Positions 1 through 8,910 of a stretch of DNA of 64,000 bases are shown here, one piece after another. The translations under genes were made by a program, and so were the position numbers. How positions within the stretch are numbered: position 1 is the stretch's first letter; each line of letters starts with the position of its first letter. The stretch comes from JACVRW01 sp963728155 (GTDB taxonomy: Bacteria; Actinomycetota; Thermoleophilia; Solirubrobacterales; Thermoleophilaceae). The stretch spans positions 372,001 to 436,000 of the forward strand of contig CAVSJF010000006.1 of the NCBI GenBank assembly GCA_963728155.1, written 5' to 3'. The notes below the pieces were generated by a model that searched no databases, had not been told where the DNA came from, and was given only the letters and a program-made list of their open reading frames with translations.

Positions 1-1761
1 CGACCGCCGAGAGCATCCCCAGGCCGAGCAGGTCGATCTTCAGAAAGCCGGCGTCGCCGCAGGAGTCCTTGTCCCACTGCACCATTTGGCGGCCTTCCAT
101 CGAGGCGGGCTGCACCGGGCAGAGGTCGATCAGGGGCTGGGTCGAGATGACCATCCCGCCCGGGTGCTGGGAGCAGTGGCGGGGCAGGCCCCAGGCGTCG
201 CGGGCCAGCTTGACCAGGGCGTCCCAGCGCGGCGAGCGCTGCCCGCGCCGGTCGCGCTTGGGGCACCTCCTCCTCGATGTCGTTGCGGTCCTTCCAGGGG
301 TCGACCGCCCGGGCCAGGCGCTCGATCTCCCCGGGCGGCAGGCCGAGCGCCTTGGCGAAGTCGCGCACCGCCGAGCGCACCTGGAAGGTCGAGTAGGCGG
401 CCACCAGCGCGCAGCGGTCGCGCCCGTAGCGGTCGTGCACGCGGGGGATCAGGACGTCGCGGATGTCGCGCGGGAAGTCGAGGTCGATGTCGGGCAGCGA
501 GGTGATCTCGTCGTTGAGAAAGCGGCCTAGCAGCAGCTCGTTGGCGATCGGGTCGATGTGCGAGAGGCCGGTGAGGTAGCAGACGATCGAGGACACGCTC
601 GAGCCCCTCCCCCTCCCCGGCGGCAGCAGGCGCCGCGTCGACTCCGGACCGCGCACCTCGCAGGCCACCTCGCGCGCCAGCTCGAGCATGTCGCGGTGCA
701 GCAGGAAGAAGCCGGACAGGCCCAGATGGCGGATCACCCGCAGCTCCTCCTCCAGGCGCGCCTGCGCGTCGGCGCGGCCGGGATAGCGCTCCTCGACCGC
801 CAGCCAGCACAGCTCGGCGAGCTTTTGGTCGGCGTCGGGATCCTCCGAGCCCGGGTAGCGGTAGCCCAGGTCCTCGGTCAGGTCGAAGCGCAGGCGCTCG
901 GCCAGCAGGCCGCTCTCCTCCACCGCGCGCGGGTGCTCGCGAAAGCGCTCGAGCCATGCGCTCGGGCGGGGAGAGCACGTGCGAGGAGTTGCCGCGCCGC
1001 CGCGGCTCGGTCTCGTCGAGGGTCGCGCCCATGCGCACCGCGACCATCGCGTCCTGCAGTGCGGTGCGCTCACGCGCGTGCGCGTGGACGTTGCCGGTGG
1101 CGACGCAGGGCACGCCGATGCGCTCGGCCAGCTCGGACAGCAGGCGGTTGCGCCGGCGGTCGTGGCGCCAGAAGGGGCGCTGGAGCTCGACGCGAAAGCG
1201 ATCGGGGCCAAAGATGGAGAGCAGCCGGCGGGCCGCCGCCGCCGCGCCGGGGTGGTCCCCGGCCTCCACGCGCGCGGCCACCGCGCCGTCGCCGGCGCAT
1301 CCCGACAGGCACACCAGTCCCTGCGAGCAGCGCTCGACGTCGGCCAGCGAGACGCTCGGCTCCTCGTCGATCGCGTCCTGTCCCGGCCGCCGCCCGTCGA
1401 GAACCTGGGCGGTGGGGTCGGACCAGCCCTCGCGCGCCCAGCGCCGGGTATGCCAATGCGAGGCGGTGATCAGCCGGCACAGGTTGGTGTAGCCCTCGCG
1501 GGTCTCGCACAGGAGGGTGAGGTGGCGGCCGTCGTCGAGCGTGATCTCGGCGCCGGTGATCGGCCTCACCCCGAGCGGCTTGAGCGCCTGGGCCATCTCC
1601 ATGGCCCCGTGGAGCCCGTCGTGATCGGTCAGGGCCAGGGCCGAGTGGCCCTGCTCGGCCGCCGCACCCGCGAGCTCCACCGGGTGCGACGCCCCATCGA
1701 GGAATGAGAAGGCCGAATGGCAATGGAGCTCGACGTAGGGCACGAACACATGTTCGCACAT
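1..1761 (-). CDS. dnaE2: Error-prone DNA polymerase III alpha subunit DnaE2 (partial, two apparent frameshifts)
   Basis: The gene encodes the SOS-mutagenesis polymerase that works with ImuB. The N-terminus is a PHP domain (VELHCHSAFSFLDG, LALTDHDGL, the GAEIT strand). Conserved DnaE text continues in the other two frames: GRGSSVSS, then DIDLDFPRDIRD, then the QHPGGMVIST and QWDKD blocks with LLGLGMLSAV at the window edge. Reading needs one shift near 952 and one near 265, so the coding region is continuous only if two indels are corrected. The 3' part lies outside the window. The start is ATG at 1761, although GTG codons a few triplets later are possible; a perfect LexA box covers this start. 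DnaE2 is preferred over DnaE1 because of the LexA box and the ImuB gene in the same region. Sequence error is more likely than decay, since every motif is intact. Confidence 0.85.
1743..1756. promoter_or_regulatory. LexA (SOS) box at the dnaE2 start
   Basis: The palindrome CGAACACATGTTCG fits the Gram-positive/actinobacterial LexA consensus CGAAC-RNRY-GTTCG at every position. It sits just inside the first codons of dnaE2, so LexA bound here would overlap the transcription or translation start. The imuB start at 14453-14466 carries an equally perfect site. Confidence 0.85.
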
Positions 1762-1777
1762 TCAGGCCAGCGCACGC

Positions 1778-2206
1778 TCAGGCCAGGGCACCCTCCCGGA
1801 TCTGCGTCAGGCGCATGTGGTTGCCCGACGGGTCGCGAAGTCCGGCGTCGATTCCGTACGGGCGCTCCTCGGGCTCCTCCACGAACTCCACGCCGCGGCC
1901 CTTGAACTCTTCGTAGGAGGCCCGGCAGTCGTCGGTGGTGAGGAAGACCGTTCCCGCGAAGCCCTTCGCCATCAGCGCGCGCACCTGGTCGCCCGTCTCG
2001 GAATCCATGACCGGCTGGCCGGGAATGGCCATCAACACGATCGAGAAGTCATCCTGCCCGGCCGGACCCACCGTGAGCCAGCGGAAGCCCCCCATCTCCG
2101 GCATGGTCACATCGGCCTTGACCTCGAAGCCCAGCTTCTCCGTGTAGAACGCGAGCGCCTCGTCCTGGTCGTGGACCCACAGCTGCGCGTTGGCGATCTT
2201 GATCAT
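1778..2206 (-). CDS. VOC superfamily (glyoxalase/bleomycin-resistance-like) protein
   Basis: A 142-residue single-domain VOC protein. It opens with the typical first strand and helix (MIKIANAQLWVHDQDEALAF followed by a YTEKLGF turn) and ends with the second half-domain, including the GLRDPSGNHMRL strand that normally supplies a metal-ligand position. The length is normal for the family. It lies 39 nt downstream of an AraC-type regulator on the same strand, so the two may be co-transcribed. The substrate cannot be read from sequence; members range from isomerases and dioxygenases to antibiotic-binding proteins. Confidence 0.85.
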   Translation of the reverse strand: MIKIANAQLWVHDQDEALAFYTEKLGFEVKADVTMPEMGGFRWLTVGPAGQDDFSIVLMAIPGQPVMDSETGDQVRALMAKGFAGTVFLTTDDCRASYEEFKGRGVEFVEEPEERPYGIDAGLRDPSGNHMRLTQIREGALA

Positions 2207-2245
2207 CGTGCTCTCCTTGAGTCGACTGAACGGTCGCCAGTGACG

Positions 2246-2710
2246 CTACGGGGCCGCTGAGCCGCTGTCTTCTCGAAACGTGCGGTGTTGCGGGCGCCCG
2301 TAGAAACGAACCACGCAGGCCGGGACCCGAGCCTGGACGGCCGCCGGCGGAAAGGACGCGCGGTAGGCCTTGGGCGATGCGCCGAACATGCGCTTGAAGC
2401 TGGTGGTGAACGAGCCCACGCTCTGCAGCCCCACTGAGAAACAGATCTCCGCCACGGAGTGATCGGTGGTGCGCAGCAGCGCCGCGGCGCGCTCGAGGCG
2501 CCTGGTGAGCAGGTAGGAGTGCGGCGACTCGCCGAAGGTGCGCCGGAACTCCCGGCTGAAGTGGGCGCGCGACAGGCCGGCGGCGCGGGCCATGTCGTCC
2601 ACGTCGAGCGCCTCGAAGTAGCGGGCGTCGGCCAGGTCCTTGGCGCGCAGCAGGTGGCGGGCGGGAGGCACGAAGGACATGAGCGGCCGATTATCGATGA
2701 CTTTGGGCAT
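2246..2710 (-). CDS. AraC-family transcriptional regulator (DNA-binding domain only)
   Basis: A 154-residue protein made almost entirely of the two helix-turn-helix motifs of the AraC family. The first HTH is around residues 36-60 (VDDMARAAGLSRAHFSREFR) and the second around 80-110 (VAEICFSVGLQSVGSFTTSF, then KRMFGASPKAYR). There is no N-terminal sensing domain, so this is the short MarA/SoxS-like form. ATG at 2710 is used; an internal ATG at 2680 is also possible. It is divergent from a VOC gene at 2755 and precedes another VOC gene, so these two neighbours are its likely targets. Confidence 0.85.
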   Translation of the reverse strand: MPKVIDNRPLMSFVPPARHLLRAKDLADARYFEALDVDDMARAAGLSRAHFSREFRRTFGESPHSYLLTRRLERAAALLRTTDHSVAEICFSVGLQSVGSFTTSFKRMFGASPKAYRASFPPAAVQARVPACVVRFYGRPQHRTFREDSGSAAP

Positions 2711-2754
2711 GCCCCCCGGTCCTATGGGGAAGAAAACGAAAAAAGGAGACAGCG

Positions 2755-3132
2755 ATGTTGGAGAACAGCGAAGCGTTCAGCGGATTTGCGGTGCCCGACC
2801 TCGAACAGGCCAAGCAGTTTTACGGCGAAACGCTCGGCCTGAAGGTGACCGACCTGGACGAGGACGTCCTGCTCCAGCTGGAGCTCGCCGGAGGCCGCAA
2901 CGTCCTGCTCTACGTCAAGCCCGACCACGCCCCGAGCAACTACACGATCCTCAACTTCCCGGTCGACGACATCGACGCGGTCGTCGACGGTCTCGCCGAG
3001 CGCGGAGTCGAGTTCGAGCGCTACGACGACTTCGACCAGGACGACAAGGGCATCTTCCGCGGCGAGGGCCCGCTCATCGCCTGGTTCAAGGACCCCGCGG
3101 GCAACATCCTGTCGGTGCTCAAGGAGGGCTAG
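2755..3132 (+). CDS. VOC superfamily protein
   Basis: A 125-residue VOC-fold protein with the half-domains FAVPDLEQAKQFYGETLGL and FPVDDIDAVVDGLAERGVEF and the closing strand WFKDPAGNILSVL. A clear AAGGAG ribosome site lies just upstream of the ATG. The gene is divergent from the AraC-type regulator at 2710. Its stop codon overlaps the stop of the convergent MarR gene by 3-4 nt (CTAG). The substrate is unknown. Confidence 0.87.
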   Translation: MLENSEAFSGFAVPDLEQAKQFYGETLGLKVTDLDEDVLLQLELAGGRNVLLYVKPDHAPSNYTILNFPVDDIDAVVDGLAERGVEFERYDDFDQDDKGIFRGEGPLIAWFKDPAGNILSVLKEG

Positions 3133-3590
3133 GCAGCGGCCTGGGCGCCTCCATCCTCCTCGCTCGCGGCCATGCGGGCGAGGAGGTCGTGGAGCACCTC
3201 CATCTCCTGCTCGGAGAGCGGAGCGAGCAGCCGGTCCGCGGTGACCTGCGCGACCTTGCGTCCCGCGGCCAGCTTCTTCTGCCCCGCTCCCGTGAGGTGG
3301 AGCGCGTAGCGGCGCCGGTCCCCCTCGTAGGGCCGGCGCTCCACGAGCCCGTCTCGCTCGAGCTCGTCCAGGCTTGCCACCAGTCCGCTGGGGTCCAGTC
3401 CCAGGCGCCGGCCCAGCTCCTTTTGCGAGCTTCCCTGCGCGAGCGCGATGTGGTTGAGCAGCGCGAAGTGCTTGGCCCGTAGCCCGATCGGCTCCAGCCC
3501 GGCGACGAAACGACCGGACTGAGTGCGGCCCACCCGGCTGAGCAGGTGGGCGGTCCGAACCGGCAGGGGCGGGTTTGGCCGTGGCGACAT
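3129..3590 (-). CDS. MarR-family transcriptional regulator
   Basis: A 153-residue MarR/SlyA-type repressor. It has the dimerisation helices at the ends and a winged helix in the middle (ALAQGSSQKELGRRLGLDPS, LDELERDGLVERRP, then GDRRRYALHLT for the wing). It is divergent from the SnoaL-like gene at 3638, and the 47-nt gap holds an AT-rich palindrome suited to a MarR dimer. This suggests autoregulation and control of the SnoaL-like gene. The inducing ligand is unknown. Confidence 0.9.
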   Translation of the reverse strand: MSPRPNPPLPVRTAHLLSRVGRTQSGRFVAGLEPIGLRAKHFALLNHIALAQGSSQKELGRRLGLDPSGLVASLDELERDGLVERRPYEGDRRRYALHLTGAGQKKLAAGRKVAQVTADRLLAPLSEQEMEVLHDLLARMAASEEDGGAQAAA

Positions 3591-3602
3591 TCGGCAATAC
3601 TA

Positions 3603-3625
3603 TCAATGAATAGTTTATCTATTGA
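3603..3625. promoter_or_regulatory. Candidate MarR operator
   Basis: An imperfect 23-bp palindrome, TCAAT-N2-ATA...TAT-N2-ATTGA, centred near 3614. It is conspicuously AT-rich in a very GC-rich region and lies in the short divergent gap between the MarR gene and the SnoaL-like gene, the usual place for a MarR dimer site. The assignment is inference from position and symmetry. Confidence 0.6.
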
Positions 3626-3637
3626 AAGGCCAAGCAA

Positions 3638-4051
3638 ATGAGCGATGAGTACCGGCAAACTGTGCGACGCGTGCTCGACGAGATGTTCGCCAAGGGCAAC
3701 CTCGACGCCGCCGACGAGCTGATCCACCCCGACTTCGTCAACCACGAGGCTCCCCCGGGCAGCCCGCAGGGCCCCGAGGGGCTCAAGCAGACCACGGCCT
3801 GGCTGCGCGGGCTCTGGGGCGACATGAGGGCCGACATCGAGGACGAGATCTGCGACGGAGACAAGGTCGTGGCCCGCGTGACCATGCACGGCCGCCACGA
3901 AGGCGAGTTCCTCGGCAAGGCGCCGACCGGCAAGGAGTACGCCGTGCAGCAGATCCACATCTACCGCTTCGAGGATGGCAAGGTGATCGAGCACTGGGGC
4001 TGTCGCGACGACCTTGGACAGGCGCTTCAGCTCGCCCTGATCGGTGACTGA
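3638..4051 (+). CDS. SnoaL-like (NTF2-fold) ester cyclase-type protein
   Basis: A 137-residue NTF2-fold protein resembling the SnoaL-like polyketide-cyclase/ester-cyclase group. Features are DEMFAKGNLDAADELIHPDF, HEAPPGSPQGPEGLKQT, VVARVTMHGRHEGEF and the closing YRFEDGKVIEHWG strand. The length is normal. No biosynthetic cluster surrounds it, so a polyketide role is not supported; many such proteins have unknown small-molecule substrates. It is transcribed away from the MarR gene and is probably under its control. Confidence 0.85.
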   Translation: MSDEYRQTVRRVLDEMFAKGNLDAADELIHPDFVNHEAPPGSPQGPEGLKQTTAWLRGLWGDMRADIEDEICDGDKVVARVTMHGRHEGEFLGKAPTGKEYAVQQIHIYRFEDGKVIEHWGCRDDLGQALQLALIGD

Positions 4052-4070
4052 GGGCGCTTAGTCTGTGGCT

Positions 4071-4697
4071 ATGCCGGTCCCGCTCGAGCTGCTCGTCCCG
4101 TTCCTCCTCGCCTCGATTCTGGTGACGGTGATCCCCGGCGCGGACATGGCGCTCATCACCCGGCAGGTCCTCGTGGGAGGGCCGGCCCTGGCCCAGAGGA
4201 CGATCTTCGGGAACCTCGCCGGGATACTCGTGCGCGGGGTCGCGCTGGCGGTTGGCCTGTCGGCGCTGGTCGTGGCCTCGGCCACCGCCTATACCGCGGT
4301 CAAGCTCGCCGGCGCCGCCTACCTGGTCTATCTCGGGGTCGCGGCTCTGCTGGCCTCCCGGCGTCCGCCGGCCAAGGCCCCAGCGGCGGTCGGGGGCTCG
4401 CCGCGACGGGCTTTCCTGGCCGGGCTGATCAGCACCGTCCTGAACCCCAAGCCGGCGCTCTTCTTCCTGACCTTCCTGCCTCAGTTCGTCGACCGCGACG
4501 CTGCCGTCCTGCCGCAGACGCTGACCCTGTCGGCCATCCACGTGATCGTCGGGCTCGTCTGGCTTTCCGCCTACGCCCGCCTGGTCCACCGCGCCCACGG
4601 GCTGCTCAGCGCACCGCGGGTCAAGGCGTGGCTCGAGCGGACCACCGGTGTGCTGCTCATCGCTCTCGGGCTGCGGGTGGCCGTCGAGCGCCGGTGA
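4071..4697 (+). CDS. LysE/RhtB-family amino-acid exporter
   Basis: A 208-residue membrane protein of the LysE/RhtB translocator family. It begins with the signature PGADMALITRQVLVGG after the first membrane segment and carries six hydrophobic segments, with the conserved block LAGLISTVLNPKPALFFLTF. ATG at 4071 is chosen, though GTG at 4065 is in frame. The stop overlaps the GTG start of the next gene by 4 nt (GTGA), so a methyltransferase is translationally coupled to it. The exported substrate is not deducible. Confidence 0.9.
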   Translation: MPVPLELLVPFLLASILVTVIPGADMALITRQVLVGGPALAQRTIFGNLAGILVRGVALAVGLSALVVASATAYTAVKLAGAAYLVYLGVAALLASRRPPAKAPAAVGGSPRRAFLAGLISTVLNPKPALFFLTFLPQFVDRDAAVLPQTLTLSAIHVIVGLVWLSAYARLVHRAHGLLSAPRVKAWLERTTGVLLIALGLRVAVERR

Positions 4698-5116
4698 GCG
4701 AGCGCCTGCACGCGATCGTCGAGCAGCTCGCGGTCGAGCCCGGCGACCGGGTACTCGAGATCGGTTGCGGGCACGGGGTGGCCGCAAGCATGGTGTGCGA
4801 GCGCCTCGAGGACGGCCATCTCACGGCGGTCGACCGCTCCGCGAAGATGATCCGGGCCGCCGAGCGCCGAAACGCAGCCTTCGTGGAGGCCGGGAGGGCC
4901 GAGTTTCTCATCGCCGCGCTCGAGGACCTGGATCTCGGAGACCGGCGTTTCGACAAGGTCTTTGCCGTGCGGGTTGGCCTGTTTCACCGCGAGCCCGAAC
5001 GGGCCCGCGCGTTGGCGGAGCGGTGGCTGGTGCCCGGCGGGACCGTTTCGGCCTTCTTTGACCCTCCGGCTAGAGTGCCCCGCCCATGCGCCGACTCCCA
5101 GCGGGCCTCGCCCTAG
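4694..5116 (+). CDS. Class I SAM-dependent methyltransferase
   Basis: A 140-residue Rossmann-fold methyltransferase. Motif I is VLEIGCGHGV near residue 20, with the acidic residue after strand beta2 in LTAVDRSAKM. It is short for the family: the C-terminal strands after the GGTVSAFF region are abbreviated and the tail looks poorly conserved. The start is the GTG in the GTGA overlap with the LysE-type gene. The 3' end overlaps the next signal peptide start by about 30 nt, so the true end may be disturbed by an indel. The methyl acceptor is unknown. Confidence 0.75.
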   Translation: MSERLHAIVEQLAVEPGDRVLEIGCGHGVAASMVCERLEDGHLTAVDRSAKMIRAAERRNAAFVEAGRAEFLIAALEDLDLGDRRFDKVFAVRVGLFHREPERARALAERWLVPGGTVSAFFDPPARVPRPCADSQRASP

Positions 5117-7345
5117 CCTCAATTGCCGTTCTGTGCCTCACCGCGCCGCCCGCGGGCGCCGCGCTCAAGGCGAAGGGCAGCATCAAGCAGGCCTACGTGG
5201 TCGGGGCGAAGAAGGGTCAGCGCCTCGTGCTGCGAGACGCCCAGGGGCGGTTCGTCGCCGCCGGGAGCGCGGACCGCTTCGGCAGCAAGATCTTTCGTGG
5301 CGTGAAGCCAGGCCCGGGCTACCGGGTGCAGCGCTCCCGGCCCTTCCGGGTGCTGCGGGCCGGCGAGAACCCGCCGCAGTCGTTCTATCGCCGCGAGAAG
5401 CTCAAGCAGGGGCTCAACTACGTAACGGTTCGCGACGGCGTGGAGCTGGCGATGACCGTGCGCCTGCCCGCGGGCAAGAAGCTCAGCGACGGTCCGTTCC
5501 CGACCTTCATCGAGTACTCCGGCTACCAGGTGGCCGCCCCCAACGACCTGCTGCAGTCGGTGGTCGACTCGCTCACCGGCAGCGGCGCGCCCCCCGATCC
5601 GCTGGCGCCCGCCACATCCACCGCGGTCGGCTCGCTGATCGGGCCGCTGCTCGACTTCGCCGTGGTGAGCGTGCAGATGCGCGGCTCGGGATGCTCGGGC
5701 GGCGCCTTCGACCTCTTCGACCTGCCCACCACCTACGACGGCTACGACGCGGTCGAGACCGTCGCCGCGCAGAACTGGGTCAAGGGCGGCAAGGTGGGCA
5801 TGGGCGGCATCTCCTTCTCCGGCATCACCCAGCTGTTCACCGCCGGCACGCAGCCGCCGCATCTCTCCGCCATCGCCCCGATGTCGGTCACCGACGACCT
5901 CTACACGGGCACGGGCTATCCGGGCGGGATCTTCAACTCGGGCTTCGCGCAGACGTGGATCCAGGAGCGCATGGACGACGCGCGGCCCGCCCCCGCCGGT
6001 GGCCAGCCCTGGGCCCGCGCGCTGGTCAAGGCGCGGCGACAAGCGCTGCCGCGCCAACCAGCGCCTGCGCCTGCAGACCCAGAACGCGCTGGCCCTGCAG
6101 AAGGCCAATCCATTCCGCACGCCATCCCTGTTCGCACAGAGAGCCCCGGGACGCTGGCTGAAGCGCGTGAAGGTGCCCGTCTTCCTGGTCGGCCAGTTCC
6201 AGGACGAGCAGACCGGGGGCCACTTCGCCGAGAGCCTGTCCGCCCTCAACGGCAAGCCCAACGTCTGGATCTCCATGCAGAACGGGGTTCACGCCGACTC
6301 GCTGGGGCCGAGCACCATCACCCGCTGGGCGGAGTTCATGAAGATCTACGTCGCGCGCGAGGTGCCGGTGGTGCCACCGACCGTGATCGGGCTCAGCGGC
6401 GAGCTCTACCGCTTCCTCGCCGATGCCGGCGCCGCTCCGGTCGAGCAGTCGCGCTTCGCGAGCTTCTCCAGCGTGGCCGCGGCCAGGGCGCAGTTCGCCA
6501 AGGACCCGCATGTGCGGCTTCTGATGGACAACGGCGCCGGGCCTCAGGGGCCGGGCTCGATCGGCGCCACCTGGGAGCTCGGCTACCGGGCCTGGCCGCC
6601 GCCCCAGGCCAAGGCCACGGGGTACTTCCTCGGGCCGAACGGGGTCCTCGGCTCGAAGCCCGCGGCCTCGTCCACGGTCGCCTACCAGGCGGACCCGGGC
6701 GCCCGGCCCAGGCAGACGCTGCCCGGTGACGGTGCCGAGGACGCCTGGAAGGCCCAGCCGCCCTACGACTGGGCTCCGCTCGCGGCGGGCAAGGGCCTCG
6801 GCTTCACCACCGCGGCGCTGGACCGCGACGTGGTGATCGCCGGACCGTCCAGCCTCGACGTGTTCCTGAAGTCCTCCGCGCGCGACACCGATCTCCAGGT
6901 GACGCTCAGCGAGGTGCGCCCGGACGGCCGCGAGACCTACGTGCAGAACGGGTGGCTGCGCGCCTCGCACCGCAAGCTCGACCCCCGGCGCTCGACGGCT
7001 CTCGATCCCTTCCCCACCCACCTGAAGTCCGACGCCGCGCAGCTACCCAAGGGCCGCTTCACGCTCGTGCGGGTGCCCGTCTATCCGGTGGCTCACGCCT
7101 TCCGGGCCGGCTCGAAGATCAGGATCACGCTCCAGGCCACGGGCGGCGACCGCCCGCGCTGGGACTTCGCCACCGTCGACCGGGGCGGGGGCCGCAACAC
7201 GGTGAGCCTGGGCGGAGCGCGAGCCTCCCGGCTGGTGCTGCCCGTGCTGGCCGGCGCGGACGCGAAGGGCACCCCGCTCCCCGGGGCCACGGCGCTGCGC
7301 GGCCAGCCCGGCCGCGCCTACGTGCCCGCCTCGAACGGAGGCTAG
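5086..7345 (+). CDS. Secreted CocE/NonD-family hydrolase (X-Pro dipeptidyl-peptidase-like; one frameshift)
   Basis: An alpha/beta-hydrolase of the CocE/NonD (peptidase S15) family, about 750 residues when read across one shift near 6033. It has a signal peptide (RRLPAGLALASIAVLCL, then an AxA-type site). The catalytic domain has the oxyanion region VQMRGSGCSGG and the nucleophile elbow MGGISFSG. The C-terminal jelly-roll domain (from about residue 480) holds TTAALDRDVVIAGPSSLDVF, typical of X-Pro peptidases and cocaine esterase. The shift falls in a gcgcggcg run, and the text joins cleanly on either side, so it is probably a sequence error. The likely role is extracellular hydrolysis of acyl or peptidyl substrates. 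The 3' end overlaps the convergent GGDEF gene by 4 nt. Confidence 0.85.
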
Positions 7346-8910
7346 GCCGCCGACTCGTGGCGCCGCTTGGCCCGGTAAAGGGCCTCGTCGGCGCGCACCA
7401 TAAGGCGCTCGGGATCGTCCCCGGGCTGGTAGACCGAAACGCCGAAGCTCGCGTCGATGGCGTCGCCCGACGCGAGCAGCCTTCCCGCAACGGCGTCGCG
7501 CAGGCGCCGGACCACGCGCTCCGCGTCGAGGCGGTTGGCGGCGGGAAGGATCACCGCGAACTCGTCGCCGCCGACCCGGTAGGCCTCGTCCGAGCGCCGC
7601 AGCTGGCTCTGCAGCGCGGCGGCGAGCAGCTGGAGGGCCTCGTCACCGGCCTCGTGGCCATGGGTGTCGTTGAGCGTCTTGAGGTTGTCCATGTCGCACA
7701 GCACGAGCGCGAAGCCCACGCCGCTGTCGATCTCGCGGCCCACATGGGCGTCGAACGCGCGCCGGTTCGGCAGCCCGGTGAGCGAGTCGTGCGTGGCCTC
7801 GTGGCGCAGCTTCACCGCCTGCTCGGAGGCGCTCAGCGCGGCCACGGCCTGGTTGGCGAACAGCCGCAGCGCCTGCAGGCGGGCGCGCGTCGGCAGCAGC
7901 CGGTCGCGGGGATCGTCGACCCAGATCATGCCGGTCCAGCGTTCGCCGTCGCGCAGCGGCACGAGCAGCCAGTGCCGCGACCAGGCATGCGGGCCACGGC
8001 CGCTGCGATCCGAGGAGGAACGCTCCTCGATCCCGAGCCGAGCGGTGGCGATCTCTCCGGGGATTAGGTAGCAGCCTGCCACCTCGAACTCCTCGGTGAG
8101 CACGGGCGTGAGCATCTCGATGGTGGTGCCGAGGTTCATGGCGGGATCGTCGATCGACCACCCCGTGGCGGCCATCGGCCGCAGCGGCCCGCCTCTGGTC
8201 GCCGCCTGCTGAATCGCGACCTTGTCGAAGCCGAGCGCATCCTCGATGCCGTCGCAAACCGCCTGCAGGACGGCGTCGACGTCGTCGGCCTCGGCCAGGC
8301 GAGCGGACACCTCGAGCACACGCTCGAGCATGCGCTGGTGGAGGACGTCGTTGGCCGTGTTCTGCGCGATCTGGAGAGCCAGCGCGGCGTGGCGCGAGAT
8401 GGTCACGAGCGCCTCGAGCTCTGCGGCGGAGGGGCGCCGGCCGGTCTCCGGCTCGTCGACCGAGATCGCCCCGAGGATGTTCCCGCGGCCGTCGCGCAGG
8501 GGCACGAACAGGGCGTCCCCGGGCAGCCAGGCGTCCGGGTCCTCGCTCACCGGCAGGTCGGGCACGTAAGTGTCTATGCCGAGCGAATCCCAGTCGAACT
8601 CGCCGTCGGGTAGGAAGTAAGCGCCGCCGCGTTCGAAGCGCGGCACGAACATCGGGGTCCACGTGTCGTTGGGCGAGCTCTTGCCGACCAGCTGTCGCAC
8701 CGATTCCTCCGAGCCCACCGCGGCGGCGGCGAGCATGTCGTCGAAGGCGGGTCGATACACGTTGACCACCACGGCCCGGTAGCCGAGCACCTCGCCAATG
8801 GCCCCGGCCACGTCCTGCAGCACCTCCTCGAGGTCGCCCTCGTCGCGCACCGAGGCGGTGCGCTCGAACGTCACACCGAGCCGCGAGAGCATGGCCAGGG
8901 TGTCAGGCAC
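7342..8910 (-). CDS. Diguanylate cyclase with GAF-type sensor domains
   Basis: A 522-residue cytoplasmic diguanylate cyclase making c-di-GMP from two GTP. The N-terminal two thirds look like two GAF domains (residues about 20-170 and 180-340), for example DALFVPLRDGRGNILGAISVDE. The GGDEF domain covers about 360-520 with an intact GGDEF active site and the product-inhibition I-site RRSD exactly five residues before it. GTG at 8910 is the chosen start: it overlaps the stop of the upstream GGDEF-EAL gene by 8 nt, implying translational coupling. An ATG at 8892 is the alternative. The sensed signal is unknown. Confidence 0.9.
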   Translation of the reverse strand: MPDTLAMLSRLGVTFERTASVRDEGDLEEVLQDVAGAIGEVLGYRAVVVNVYRPAFDDMLAAAAVGSEESVRQLVGKSSPNDTWTPMFVPRFERGGAYFLPDGEFDWDSLGIDTYVPDLPVSEDPDAWLPGDALFVPLRDGRGNILGAISVDEPETGRRPSAAELEALVTISRHAALALQIAQNTANDVLHQRMLERVLEVSARLAEADDVDAVLQAVCDGIEDALGFDKVAIQQAATRGGPLRPMAATGWSIDDPAMNLGTTIEMLTPVLTEEFEVAGCYLIPGEIATARLGIEERSSSDRSGRGPHAWSRHWLLVPLRDGERWTGMIWVDDPRDRLLPTRARLQALRLFANQAVAALSASEQAVKLRHEATHDSLTGLPNRRAFDAHVGREIDSGVGFALVLCDMDNLKTLNDTHGHEAGDEALQLLAAALQSQLRRSDEAYRVGGDEFAVILPAANRLDAERVVRRLRDAVAGRLLASGDAIDASFGVSVYQPGDDPERLMVRADEALYRAKRRHESAA

